A DNA stretch of 33,292 nucleotides from an uncultured Lachnospiraceae bacterium (GTDB taxonomy: Bacteria; Bacillota; Clostridia; Lachnospirales; Lachnospiraceae), in NCBI GenBank assembly GCA_946616835.1, contig CAMOJK010000020.1:1-33292 (forward strand), read 5' to 3'. Under the pieces are notes generated by a model. The model ran no database searches, was not told the origin of the DNA, and saw only the letters and a list, made by a program, of their open reading frames with translations. Made by a program: the position numbers and the translations under genes. The first letter of the stretch is position 1, and every line of letters begins with the position of its first letter. Positions 6,592 to 15,286 of the stretch are shown here, piece after piece.

Positions 6592-6868
6592 TTTGCTGTT
6601 CCCAGTACCACAAAATCCCAAAAACACAGAAAAACAGCGCTTAGATTGGTAGCTTCTTTACGGAAACAAAGTGGTCGCTTAAATTCAGCAGTTCACTGCT
6701 GGCCCTGCGGAATAGCTCTATTACTCCTGTTCCGTTAAATAATCATCCACATCAAATTTTAGATTTTTATAATAATAACATTCTTTCTTTCTGATCCATG
6801 GATCTGCTCCTTACTCCTACTGCCTGAACAATATCACTGCGATATGCGTTCAGGCAGTATGCCATTTA
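6592..6868. other. Intergenic DNA with palindromes, no convincing gene
   Basis: No frame here has both a ribosome site and protein-like content. Near-perfect palindromes are CAGCAGTTCACTGCTG (6686-6701) and GATCCATGGATC (6793-6804); a related one, TTCACGAAATCGTGAA, lies at 6536-6551. The stretch 6030-6265 on the other side is likewise gene-poor, with only a short minus-strand frame (MILNENGKTGRIDTVL) without a ribosome site. Confidence 0.5.
6819..6858. repeat. 40-base long hairpin after the epimerase gene
   Basis: ACTGCCTGAAC (6819-6829) pairs perfectly with GTTCAGGCAGT (6848-6858); inside it ATATC/GATAT makes a second 5-bp stem around the loop ACTGC. It starts 11 bases past the epimerase stop. 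No U-run follows on either strand, so it is not a textbook terminator; it may protect a transcript 3' end or be a small repeat element. Confidence 0.6.
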
Positions 6869-7897
6869 TTACGGCCTCAGTTCTGCCTTTGCCTTATCCA
6901 GCACACTGATCACCCTGTCGCACCATTCGTCAAACTCAGGATCTTCTACCTGGCACTCAGGATGCTCCATGACGTATTTAAGTGCGATGCGGACACCCTG
7001 GTCATAACGGACCGTAGTTTTCATGTCAGGTACTGCGCGTTTAAGCTTGCTGTTATCAAAAACAACTGACACCGCCTTGTCTCCGATAAGGCTTCCCTCA
7101 AAATCAAAGCCATAAGGATCCCCTGCTGCCGAAAGGAATTCCGATGACACATGATAAGCTTTCAGCTCAACACCAAGCGCATCCGCAATGGTTGCATATA
7201 TCTGGTTCCAGCTTAAGGTCTCATCACCGGTTATCTGAAAAGCCTCCCCGATAGCGTGCCGGTTTCCCATAAGCCCTGTGTAACCGATAGCAAAATCCTT
7301 ATTAAAGGTAACTGTCCACAGGGAAGTTCCATCCCCCTGTATAATGACAGGCTTCCCATCCATCATCCTCTTTATAACCTGCCAGAATCCTTTCTTTCCG
7401 TGGACTCCTAACGGTATATGCCTCTCATCATATGTATGGCTGGGCCGCACTATGGTAACCGGGAATCCCTCTTCCCGGTACTTCTTCATCAGGAAATCCT
7501 CACATGCGATCTTGTCTCTTGAATACTGCCAGTGGGGATTTGCTAACGCAGTACCTTCCGTAATAACATAGCTTGCTGCAGGCTTATGGTATGCTGATGC
7601 GGAACTTGTAAAAATATACTGCCTTGTTTTTCCTTTAAACAGTCTGTAATCCCTTTCTACATCTTCTACTTTAAATCCGATAAACTCGCATACCGTATCG
7701 AAAGTCATCCCGCTTATCTTTTCTGCCACGTCACCTTCATCATGGATATCGGCCACAATGCTGTGGACACCTTCCGGGAGTTCCTCATTCCTGCTGCCCC
7801 TGTTTAAAAGCCATACTTTCCAGTCAGTCTCCTCTGCCAGACGCTTTACAATAGCCATGCTGATCTGTCCTGTTCCTCCGATAAACAACGCCTTCAT
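6869..7897 (-). CDS. NAD-dependent epimerase/dehydratase (extended SDR family)
   Basis: 342 residues. GGTGQIS (7-13) is the nucleotide-binding glycine motif of the Rossmann fold, TSSASAYHK (98-105) holds the catalytic Ser/Thr strand, and YSRDK (125-129) is the catalytic YxxxK. RPSHTYDERHIP later in the chain is typical of sugar-nucleotide epimerases. The ATG has GAGGGAGGTATCGGCAA upstream. It stands alone, without other sugar-nucleotide genes, so its substrate cannot be named. It is followed by the 6819-6858 hairpin. Confidence 0.85.
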   Translation of the reverse strand: MKALFIGGTGQISMAIVKRLAEETDWKVWLLNRGSRNEELPEGVHSIVADIHDEGDVAEKISGMTFDTVCEFIGFKVEDVERDYRLFKGKTRQYIFTSSASAYHKPAASYVITEGTALANPHWQYSRDKIACEDFLMKKYREEGFPVTIVRPSHTYDERHIPLGVHGKKGFWQVIKRMMDGKPVIIQGDGTSLWTVTFNKDFAIGYTGLMGNRHAIGEAFQITGDETLSWNQIYATIADALGVELKAYHVSSEFLSAAGDPYGFDFEGSLIGDKAVSVVFDNSKLKRAVPDMKTTVRYDQGVRIALKYVMEHPECQVEDPEFDEWCDRVISVLDKAKAELRP

Positions 7898-8015
7898 TTG
7901 CCGATACCTCCCTCTATTATGATATGTTTCCGCATCAGTTTACACTATATAATACTTTTCATATATTTGCTGATAAGAAAAATTATCCCCACAGTAGAAC
8001 ATTACGCCCCAGGGA

Positions 8016-8177
8016 TCATGATAGAGACTTTATATCATTTAAATTGCGTATCTTAAGCTTGTCATTAACTGTTCCAATAATTATTATATACGCAAGTATG
8101 ATGATAAGCAGAATCTGTATACTCATGGATAAAATTATAATGTAAAAACTGATTTTTGTCTTTACTCTGTGCTTCAT
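8016..8177 (-). CDS. Small single-pass membrane peptide of 53 residues, unknown function
   Basis: ATG at 8177 with AGGGGATTATA upstream; TGA at 8016. After a basic start (MKHRVKTKIS) comes one long hydrophobic segment at about residues 11-37 (rich in Ile and Leu, ending LAYIIIIGTV), then a short polar tail (NDKLKIRNLNDIKSLS). Positive-inside logic puts the N-terminus in the cytoplasm. It is divergent from the SulP gene and upstream of the epimerase gene in the same direction. It could be a small regulatory membrane protein, a type I toxin-like peptide, or the truncated start of a sensor. No family is recognised. Confidence 0.55.
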   Translation of the reverse strand: MKHRVKTKISFYIIILSMSIQILLIIILAYIIIIGTVNDKLKIRNLNDIKSLS

Positions 8178-8263
8178 TATAATCCCCTATCTCATCAATT
8201 TAAAAATATCCACAAAAAAATCATTATTTTTTATAAAAAGTGCTACAAATCTATTTTCAGCGG

Positions 8264-8272
8264 TGCTATAAT
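8264..8272 (+). promoter_or_regulatory. Extended -10 promoter of the SulP gene
   Basis: TGCTATAAT gives a perfect TATAAT (8267-8272) with an extended TGn element; the -35 region is poor. The start would be near 8279, leaving a leader of about 138 bases. Confidence 0.65.
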
Positions 8273-8284
8273 GCGTGGGCGTGC

Positions 8285-8311
8285 CTGACTCAGACGCGAA
8301 CCGTCAGTCAG
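8285..8311 (+). promoter_or_regulatory. 5'-end hairpin in the SulP leader
   Basis: CTGACT (8285-8290) pairs with AGTCAG (8306-8311), then GACG (8293-8296) with CGTC (8302-8305) around the loop CGAAC, with a CA bulge. It sits within a few bases of the predicted transcript start and could stabilise the mRNA or bind a regulator. No known riboswitch class is recognised, and no U-run follows. Confidence 0.45.
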
Positions 8312-8416
8312 CCGTATATATTAACCTGTATGCAAAGTATGTCTGAATAAACAGATATATTAAGCAGATACGGATCAAACAGATATTATTAAATAATTAC
8401 AGATAAGGAAAAAACC

Positions 8417-10078
8417 ATGAACAGCAAAGACAAAATAAAACCCATGCTCTTTAGCACAATGAAGCACTACAGCGGAAAGCAGTTTGTGACCGACTTTGTA
8501 AGCGGCATAATTGTGGCAATAATCGCCCTGCCCCTTTCGATAGCCCTGGCACTAGCATCGGGCGTACGTCCGGAGGAAGGCCTTTACACAGCCATTGTTG
8601 CCGGATTCATAATCTCCTTCCTGGGGGGAAGCCGTGTGCAGATTGCAGGACCTACCGCCGCCTTTGCCACCATAGTAGCCGGGATCGTAGCCAGAAACGG
8701 AATGGAAGGTCTTATGTTGGCAACCATCATAGCCGGCATCCTGCTGATACTCATGGGAGCTTTCAGACTTGGCGGTCTTATAAAATTCATACCTTATACC
8801 ATTACCACAGGTTTCACCTCCGGCATAGCTGTTACAATACTTATAGGACAGCTTAAAGATTTCCTGGGACTTACTTACCCTGCCGGTACCGAGACCATAG
8901 AGACTATGGACAAGATAAAAGCCATTGTCTTTAATATATCAACATTCAATCCCTATACTCTGCTTGTAGGTGGCATAAGCCTTGTGATACTGATACTCTG
9001 GCCCAAGGTCAGTGAAAAGATCCCCGGCTCGCTGATAGCCGTTATCGTAGGAATACTCCTGGTAAAATTCACAGCCATGCCCGTAAACACAATCGGCGAT
9101 CTCTACACCATAAGCAACAGTCTTCCGACCTTCCATATGCCTGAATTTAGCCTTGCCGCAGTTAAGGAAGTGGCATCAGACGGCTTTACCATAGCTATTT
9201 TGGCAGCTATTGAATCCCTGCTTTCCTGCGTTGTAGCAGACTCAATGATAAACTCCCATCACCGTTCCAATATGGAGCTTATTGCACAGGGAGTGGGAAA
9301 TATCGGTTCAGCCTTATTCGGCGGCATCCCCGCTACCGGTGCTATCGCAAGAACCGCAGCCAATATAAAGAACGGGGGCCGCACACCCATCGCCGGAATA
9401 GTACATGCCATAGTGCTTGTGCTAGTCCTCGTAGTACTGATGCCCTATGCATCACTTATCCCCATGCCCACAATAGCAGCGATCCTTTTTATGGTTGCCT
9501 ATAATATGTGCCAGTGGAGAACCTTTGTGCATCTCTGCAAGACAGCTCCCAAGAGCGACATCATAGTACTGATCACGACTTTCGTACTTACAGTTGCTTT
9601 TGACCTAGTAATAGCTATCGAAGTAGGAATGGGAATAGCACTGATACTCTTCATGAAACGCATGAGCGAGGAAACACATATCGAAGGCTGGGTTTCTTAC
9701 GATCCCGATGAGGATCCCGATGGTATGAACTTAAAGCCCCTGCCCAAGCATGTCCGTGTATATGAGATTTCCGGTCCGCTCTTCTTCGGTGCAACTGACC
9801 AGATTGCTGCCATCGATTTCAGCAAGAGTACAAAAGTCATAATCTTGAGGATGCGCGGTGTACCTGCACTTGACGCTTCCGCTATGCACACCCTTGAAGA
9901 ATTCCATGGAAGGTGCAAAGAAGCCGGGATCCAGCTTGTGTTCTCTCATGTCAACGAGCAGCCCATGCACACGATGCAGAAGGGCGGCTTTGTAGAACTT
10001 ATCGGCAAAGAAAATTTCCGTCCCCACATAGATGATGCCGTAGACTGGGCCGGGGAGTTGGTAAAGAAAAACGACTAA
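8417..10078 (+). CDS. SulP-family anion transporter with C-terminal STAS domain
   Basis: 553 residues, typical for the family. The N-terminus FVTDFVSGIIVAIIALPLSI starts the membrane core, and GSRVQIAGPTAAFATIVAG is the SulP signature region. Roughly a dozen hydrophobic segments follow to about residue 420. The C-terminal 100 residues (GPLFFGATDQIAAIDF through ALDASAMHTLEEF) are a STAS regulatory domain. SulP proteins carry sulfate, bicarbonate or other anions; the substrate cannot be read from sequence. The ATG follows AAGGAAAAAACC. The only clear plus-strand gene; it converges on the AlkD-like gene with 9 bases between stops and no visible terminator. Confidence 0.93.
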   Translation: MNSKDKIKPMLFSTMKHYSGKQFVTDFVSGIIVAIIALPLSIALALASGVRPEEGLYTAIVAGFIISFLGGSRVQIAGPTAAFATIVAGIVARNGMEGLMLATIIAGILLILMGAFRLGGLIKFIPYTITTGFTSGIAVTILIGQLKDFLGLTYPAGTETIETMDKIKAIVFNISTFNPYTLLVGGISLVILILWPKVSEKIPGSLIAVIVGILLVKFTAMPVNTIGDLYTISNSLPTFHMPEFSLAAVKEVASDGFTIAILAAIESLLSCVVADSMINSHHRSNMELIAQGVGNIGSALFGGIPATGAIARTAANIKNGGRTPIAGIVHAIVLVLVLVVLMPYASLIPMPTIAAILFMVAYNMCQWRTFVHLCKTAPKSDIIVLITTFVLTVAFDLVIAIEVGMGIALILFMKRMSEETHIEGWVSYDPDEDPDGMNLKPLPKHVRVYEISGPLFFGATDQIAAIDFSKSTKVIILRMRGVPALDASAMHTLEEFHGRCKEAGIQLVFSHVNEQPMHTMQKGGFVELIGKENFRPHIDDAVDWAGELVKKND

Positions 10079-10087
10079 AGAAAGATC

Positions 10088-10786
10088 TTATTTAACCTTC
10101 AGAGTCTTCAGATACGTTTTCTGCTCTGCAGTGATACGGTTACTTTCCACGGCTTTCTGTATGGACTTATTGTGTGTCCATGCGTCCAGACGTCTTTCCT
10201 CAATAAAAGGAAGTATGGTCTCGTACTGCTTTGCAAGAGCGGTGGCAAAATACCATGCAATCATCATATTGATATAGTACTCTTCGGAACGGATCGCTGC
10301 AGCCAGCGCCGGATACTTCGGATCAAAATCCTCATCCAGGTAATGCTCCATTAACATCCCTATTCCAAACCTGACAGTATAGGTATGATCACTTTCTATC
10401 CACACCCTTATCTGATCTAACAGTTCTGTCCTGTGCTTTTTGAACACCTTCGGCGACATCTGGTCACAGGTAGCCCAGTTGTCAACATAAGGAAGAAATC
10501 TGTTCAGTTCTTCAATGCATCTGTCATAATCCTTCATTCCGGAAATGATAAAAGCATGAAGCTGATTTTCGTCAAAATATTTATGAGGCAGGGAATTTAA
10601 AAATACCGCGATATCCTCCTGCTTTGCCAGGGCCGATGCATATTTTCTAAGATCCGGCGTACGCACACCGATAAAACATTTCGCATCCACCGTTGGTATC
10701 AGCTTAGACTGAAAATCCCGGTATTCCGTATCCTGCAGTTCAAACAGATGCTCTGATATCTCCCTGCACTTTTTCGAACTCCCCAT
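10088..10786 (-). CDS. AlkD-like DNA alkylation-repair glycosylase
   Basis: 232 residues of helical HEAT-like repeats. Residues matching the Bacillus cereus AlkD active site are visible: Trp104 and Asp108 (NWATCDQ), Arg139 (TVRFGIG) and Trp178 (IAWYFA), at nearly the same spacing as the known Trp109, Asp113, Arg148 and Trp187. AlkD removes bulky or positively charged alkylated bases without flipping them. The ATG has a GAGGGGGAACGG site. It is the last gene of the run that includes murI, and shares a DNA-repair theme with ung upstream. Confidence 0.85.
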   Translation of the reverse strand: MGSSKKCREISEHLFELQDTEYRDFQSKLIPTVDAKCFIGVRTPDLRKYASALAKQEDIAVFLNSLPHKYFDENQLHAFIISGMKDYDRCIEELNRFLPYVDNWATCDQMSPKVFKKHRTELLDQIRVWIESDHTYTVRFGIGMLMEHYLDEDFDPKYPALAAAIRSEEYYINMMIAWYFATALAKQYETILPFIEERRLDAWTHNKSIQKAVESNRITAEQKTYLKTLKVK

Positions 10787-10834
10787 CCGTTCCCCCTCTT
10801 TTATGGAATGAGTAATAATCTATTCTGCGTCATT

Positions 10835-11632
10835 CTATTCTGCATCCAGATGCTGCAAAAGCTTTTCATAAAATGCCGCCGTCTCTGTCCCGGTCACCTC
10901 TCTACCGGAAACAAAATACCTGACATACCCTTTCCCCTCACTCTTTGCTCCGTTTTCCGACATAATGTGCTGAAGGTTCCTTATGGTTCCCTCCGCCCCG
11001 TCTATCATTATCAGTTCCTTTTTAAAAAATGGCCTTAATGCCCTTTCGAAATGGTTGAAATGCGTGCAGCCAAATACAAGTATGTCGTAGTCCTTAAGCT
11101 CCACACCGTTTTCCGAATGCTCAGAAATATATTTATCCAGTTCCTTTGAAATATATGAGCTGACACTTTCCGAATCAAACTCGCCACGCTCCGCAAAGCT
11201 TACAAGCTCAGGCAGTGCAAGCATATCCACTTTATGCCTGTCATCCACTCTGTCTAAAAGATCCCTGAATTTTTTTTCTCTTACTGTTATGGGAGTAGCG
11301 ATAACAAGAATGCGACCGTCAGAATTCATTTCCACCGCCGGCTTTACTGCAGGCTCCACACCAATGATGGGCACAGAATATTTTCCTCTCAGAAGATTGG
11401 CTGCAACAGAGGTTGCCGTATTGCAGGCAATAACAATAGCTTCGCACCCCTGTTCCAGAAGAAACTCAACCGCCTCATCGGAGTATTCCGCTACTTCTTC
11501 TTTATCCCTTATCCCATAGGGAACATGATCCGAATCCGCATAATAGAAATATGCCTCATCCGGCATGACATGTAAAGCCTCATGAAGTAATGTGAGTCCT
11601 CCGACACCGGAGTCAAACATACCTATCTTCAT
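10835..11632 (-). CDS. murI: Glutamate racemase
   Basis: 265 residues. It makes D-glutamate for peptidoglycan. The start FDSGVGGLTLL holds the catalytic Asp7/Ser8, Cys70 (ACNTAT) and Cys189 (FGCTHF) are the two catalytic cysteines. Most family members have GCTHYPLL; here it is GCTHFNHF, a mild departure. It begins 5 bases after the pseudouridine synthase stop; the ribosome site AAGGGGAA lies rather far upstream, so it probably relies on coupling to the gene before it. Confidence 0.92.
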   Translation of the reverse strand: MKIGMFDSGVGGLTLLHEALHVMPDEAYFYYADSDHVPYGIRDKEEVAEYSDEAVEFLLEQGCEAIVIACNTATSVAANLLRGKYSVPIIGVEPAVKPAVEMNSDGRILVIATPITVREKKFRDLLDRVDDRHKVDMLALPELVSFAERGEFDSESVSSYISKELDKYISEHSENGVELKDYDILVFGCTHFNHFERALRPFFKKELIMIDGAEGTIRNLQHIMSENGAKSEGKGYVRYFVSGREVTGTETAAFYEKLLQHLDAE

Positions 11633-11637
11633 CTATT

Positions 11638-12363
11638 TCACACTTTCCCCTTTTGGAGAGCTTTTTTCAATGCACTTACCTGCTTATCATCCAGGATACT
11701 GTACTCACCGGGCCTTAAATCACCGAGTCCGACATTTACCACCCTGACACGCTTAAGGGACTTTACCTCATAATTCTCGGTCTTCCACATGCGTCTTATC
11801 TGCCTGTTCAATCCCTGGGTAAGCACCATCCTGACCACATTTCTGCGGATCTTTTCTATACGGCAGGGCCTGGTCTTCTTCTGAATATCAGTCAGGTAAA
11901 CACCCTTGGACAGCCGCTCAACAGCGTCCTGAGTTACCTCATGGTCAAGATATACTATGTACTCCTTCTCATGGGCATTCTTCCCACGCATCATCTCTTC
12001 AATAAGAGCACCGTCATTAGTCAGCAGTAACAGACCTTCTGAATCCTTATCCAGACGTCCCGCGTAAGTCAGCCTTTCTTTCAAATCGATATAGTCAAAG
12101 ACTGTCTCCTCCGCATGCTCATCCGCTGCTGTTACCGTGACACCCTTAGGCTTATAAAAGGCTACCACGATCTTTCTCTCAGGTCCCTTTACAAGCACGC
12201 CATTTGCAATGATGTCCTCACTACCGGTAACCGTATCGCCAAGATGTGCCTTTTTGCCGTTTACGCTGACCTTACCTGCTTCGATGAGCCTGTCTGCCTC
12301 ACGCCTCGATGCAATACCGCACTCCGCAAGATATTTATTTAATCTGACATAACCTGATTCCAT
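11638..12363 (-). CDS. Pseudouridine synthase, RluF-like (RsuA/RluB/RluF family)
   Basis: 241 residues. An S4 RNA-binding domain (about residues 5-60, LNKYLAECGIASRREAD) is followed by the catalytic domain with GRLDKDSEGLL (102-112; Asp105 catalytic) and GLNRQIRRM. HEKEYIV and 'RVRVVNVGLGDLRPGEY' fit RluF, which modifies 23S rRNA in E. coli, better than RsuA or RluB. It lies in the same run as lysA and murI. The exact target uridine is inference. Confidence 0.85.
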   Translation of the reverse strand: MESGYVRLNKYLAECGIASRREADRLIEAGKVSVNGKKAHLGDTVTGSEDIIANGVLVKGPERKIVVAFYKPKGVTVTAADEHAEETVFDYIDLKERLTYAGRLDKDSEGLLLLTNDGALIEEMMRGKNAHEKEYIVYLDHEVTQDAVERLSKGVYLTDIQKKTRPCRIEKIRRNVVRMVLTQGLNRQIRRMWKTENYEVKSLKRVRVVNVGLGDLRPGEYSILDDKQVSALKKALQKGKV

Positions 12364-12404
12364 TTTCCGATTCCGTTTCTGATGCTCTGCTTAACCTGAA
12401 ACCA

Positions 12405-13676
12405 TTATTCCGCCAGATCTGAAAACTCGGGGAAACAGTCAAGGGTTGCAAAATAATCCTTCGGTTCTTCCCTGCGTCTTATCAACTGTACACTGCCGTC
12501 TTCCTTAAGCAGAAGCTCCGCACTCTTTAACTTTCCATTGTAATTGTAACCCATTGAAAATCCGTGGGCACCGGTATCATGGATTGCAATGTAGTCACCG
12601 ATCTCTATCTCGGGAAGCATACGGTCTATCGCAAACTTATCGTTATTTTCGCAAAGAGATCCCGTCACATCATACTTATGGTCACAGGGAGCATCTTCCT
12701 TCCCAAGTACTGTTATATGATGATATGCACCGTACATTGCAGGACGCATAAGGTTCACCGCACAGGCATCCACACCTATGTAATCCTTGTATATCTTCTT
12801 TTCATGAATAACTTTGGTAACAAGCATGCCATAAGGTCCGGTCATGAAACGTCCCATCTCGGTATAAATCTCAACATCGCCCATACCGGCAGGCACAAGT
12901 ATCTCATCATAAACTTTATGTACTCCCTCACCGATAACTTTTATATCATTAGGTGTCTGCTCCGGCTTGTAAGCAATGCCGACTCCGCCGGAAAGATTTA
13001 TGAAATTAAGGCTTACGCCTGTCTCATTCTTTATTTCAACTGCCAGCTCAAAAAGCTGTTTTGCAAGCACAGGATAATAATCATTGGTAACGGTATTGCT
13101 TACAAGGAAAGCATGCATGCCGAATTCTTTTACACCCTTATCCTTAAGTATCCTGTATGCCTCAAAAAGCTGTGCCTTAGTCATGCCGTACTTTGCATCA
13201 CCGGGATTATCCATAATGCCGTTACTTATGGTTACAATGCCGCCCGGATTGTACCTGAGGCTCAGTCTTTCGGGAAGCTTTCCGAGAACCTTTTCAAGGA
13301 ATGCTATATGTGAAAAATCATCAAGGTTTATGGTCGCCCCGATCTTTGCCGCATATTCAAAATCCTCTGCCGGCGTATCGTTTGAAGAAAACATTATGTC
13401 ATTGCCTGTAATGCCGCACTTCTCGGCAAGCATAAGTTCCGTAAGGGAAGAGCAGTCTGAACCCACACCGAACTCTTTTAATACCTTCATAATAAAAGGA
13501 TTGGGCTCCGCCTTTACCGCAAAAAACTCCTTATATCCCTTATTCCATGCGAAGGCTTCCTTTACTGCTGCCGCATTGGCCCGAAGTCCCTTTTCATCAT
13601 ATATATGAAAAGGCGTGGGGTACATCTTTACTATCTCCTCGATCTGTGCTTTGCTAAAAAAAGGTTTCTTTTCCAT
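12405..13676 (-). CDS. lysA: Diaminopimelate decarboxylase family protein
   Basis: 423 residues, fold-type III PLP enzyme. FFAVKAEPNP (51-60) carries the PLP lysine (Lys55); SCENNDKF-type SLCENNDKF near residue 345 supplies the catalytic Cys; GDYIAIHDTGAHGFSMGYNYNG is the usual C-terminal region. It would turn meso-diaminopimelate into lysine. The open frame extends 22 codons further up, but the ATG at 13676 has AAGGAG ten bases before it. Other decarboxylases of the family (arginine, carboxynorspermidine) are possible but the DAP type is the best match. Confidence 0.78.
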   Translation of the reverse strand: MEKKPFFSKAQIEEIVKMYPTPFHIYDEKGLRANAAAVKEAFAWNKGYKEFFAVKAEPNPFIMKVLKEFGVGSDCSSLTELMLAEKCGITGNDIMFSSNDTPAEDFEYAAKIGATINLDDFSHIAFLEKVLGKLPERLSLRYNPGGIVTISNGIMDNPGDAKYGMTKAQLFEAYRILKDKGVKEFGMHAFLVSNTVTNDYYPVLAKQLFELAVEIKNETGVSLNFINLSGGVGIAYKPEQTPNDIKVIGEGVHKVYDEILVPAGMGDVEIYTEMGRFMTGPYGMLVTKVIHEKKIYKDYIGVDACAVNLMRPAMYGAYHHITVLGKEDAPCDHKYDVTGSLCENNDKFAIDRMLPEIEIGDYIAIHDTGAHGFSMGYNYNGKLKSAELLLKEDGSVQLIRRREEPKDYFATLDCFPEFSDLAE

Positions 13677-13827
13677 AGTTTTCGTTCTCCTTAGTTTTAT
13701 ACTCCTCCGGCCGCTTTCCTTCCGGTATATCTGATACATCACAATATGCTGAACCCTTAAGGCTCCATCCTCTGCCTCTCTATCTTCAAATACTTTGAAA
13801 GGTTTTGAACATCTCCTGCAACCGGAT

Positions 13828-14499
13828 TCAGTCTTCTATCTGCCAGTCTATTTCTTTCACACCGTGGCTCCTTAAAAACTCATTTGCACGGCTGAAATGC
13901 CTGCATCCGAAAAAGCCTCTGTACGCGGACAGCGGGCTTGGATGCGGTGCCCTCAAAACCAGGTGAGCCGGATTATTTAACATAGCTGCCTTTTTGCCCG
14001 CAGGACTTCCCCACAGCATAAATACTATAGGTCGGTCCTCCTCATTGACCTTTTCTATCACAGCATCCGTAAATGTCTCCCAGCCTATCCCTCTGTGGGA
14101 CATGGACTCATGTGCACGAACTGTCAGTACGGTATTTAAAAGCAGTACCCCCTGCTTAGCCCACTTGGTCAGGTCGCCCGATGCAGGGATGCTGCACCCA
14201 AGGTCATCATGAAGCTCCTGATATATATTCTGCAGCGAAGGTGGAGGCTCGGTAGGTTTCTTTACTGAAAAGCACAGTCCATGTGCCTGCCCTTCGTTTA
14301 TGTACGGATCCTGCCCCAGTATCACCACCTTGACCTCATGCAGAGGTGTCAGGTGAAAAGCGTTGAAAAGGTCTGCTGCCGGCGGATATATCAGATGTGA
14401 ATGATATTCATCCCTGACCTTCTGATAAAGTCTTTTGTAATAATCCTTATTAAATTCAGCCGACAGAGCCTCGGCCCAGTCATTGGATATAGGTGCCAA
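13828..14499 (-). CDS. ung: Uracil-DNA glycosylase
   Basis: 223 residues. It removes uracil from DNA. The catalytic Asp64 lies in GQDPY (62-66) and His186 in APHPSPLSAYRGFFG. Most Ung proteins have GQDPYH; here the residue after Tyr is Ile67 (GQDPYINEGQAHG), an unusual substitution next to the active site. The start is a TTG codon with AAGGTGGGAAT upstream; no ATG is nearby. It begins 14 bases after the hisF stop. Confidence 0.93.
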   Translation of the reverse strand: MAPISNDWAEALSAEFNKDYYKRLYQKVRDEYHSHLIYPPAADLFNAFHLTPLHEVKVVILGQDPYINEGQAHGLCFSVKKPTEPPPSLQNIYQELHDDLGCSIPASGDLTKWAKQGVLLLNTVLTVRAHESMSHRGIGWETFTDAVIEKVNEEDRPIVFMLWGSPAGKKAAMLNNPAHLVLRAPHPSPLSAYRGFFGCRHFSRANEFLRSHGVKEIDWQIED

Positions 14500-14513
14500 A
14501 TTCCCACCTTCCT

Positions 14514-15275
14514 TTACAGCCTCACGGATACTCCGCGGTCTCTTAAGTATTTCTTCAAGTCTTTTATTTCCAGCTCTTTAAAATGGAAAAGTGATGCCGC
14601 AAGAGCTGCGTCAGCACCACCTTCTGTCAGCGCATCATAGAAATGTTCCATCGTTCCAGCTCCGCCTGATGCTATCACGGGTACGGAAACATTCTCCGAT
14701 ATTGCCTTTGTAAGCTCGATATCATATCCTGCCTTGGTCCCATCGCAGTCCATGCTCGTAAGCAGTATCTCTCCCGCCCCCAGGCTGCAGGCCTTCATAG
14801 CCCACTCCACGGCATCTATACCCATATCTACTCTTCCGCCGTTTTTATAGATATTCCAGCCATCAGAACCTTCACGCCTTTTTGCATCGATCGCCACTAC
14901 CACACACTGTGATCCGAATTTATCCGCAGCATCGGATATAAGATCAGGATTCATTATCGCTGCGGAATTAACAGATATCTTGTCTGCGCCTTCACGTAAC
15001 AGTGCCCTGAAATCATCAACGGTCCTGATCCCGCCGCCTACAGTAAAAGGTATGAACACCTGCTCGGCAACACGCCTTACCATGTCCACCACCGTAGCCC
15101 TTGCATCGCTTGATGCAGTTATATCCAGGAAAACCAGCTCATCGGCACCGGCGGCATCATAAGCCGCAGCTACACTTACCGGATCACCGGCATCCACAAG
15201 ATTGACAAAATTTATCCCCTTAACAACACGCCCGCCGTTTACATCAAGGCAGGGGATTATCCTCTTAGTGTGCAT
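14514..15275 (-). CDS. hisF: Imidazole glycerol phosphate synthase, cyclase subunit
   Basis: 253 residues, a TIM barrel. Catalytic Asp11 (PCLDVNGG) and Asp130 (AIDAKR) are present, as are the phosphate-binding loops FTVGGGIR and IASGGAG. It uses ammonia from HisH to make imidazole glycerol phosphate and AICAR in histidine synthesis. The ATG has GAGGTGACTTTTA before it. It lies 11 bases after hisH; the rest of the his pathway is not in the window. Confidence 0.96.
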   Translation of the reverse strand: MHTKRIIPCLDVNGGRVVKGINFVNLVDAGDPVSVAAAYDAAGADELVFLDITASSDARATVVDMVRRVAEQVFIPFTVGGGIRTVDDFRALLREGADKISVNSAAIMNPDLISDAADKFGSQCVVVAIDAKRREGSDGWNIYKNGGRVDMGIDAVEWAMKACSLGAGEILLTSMDCDGTKAGYDIELTKAISENVSVPVIASGGAGTMEHFYDALTEGGADAALAASLFHFKELEIKDLKKYLRDRGVSVRL

Positions 15276-15286
15276 TAAAAGTCACC

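Noticed and set aside
6547-6738. Plus-strand frame of 63 codons
   Set aside because: No ribosome site, and the opposite strand reads more like protein over part of it; neither is convincing as a full gene.
7983-8019. Possible terminator after the 53-residue ORF (ATCCC/GGGAT then AATTTTT)
   Set aside because: Only 5 bp with a loop above 20 bases; too weak to call.
10079-10087. Shared terminator between the converging SulP and AlkD-like genes
   Set aside because: Only 9 bases separate the stops and no stem with a T-run is visible nearby.
12564-13313. Plus-strand open frame of 249 codons
   Set aside because: Entirely opposite lysA, which has a clear enzyme signature; composition is that of a complementary-strand shadow.
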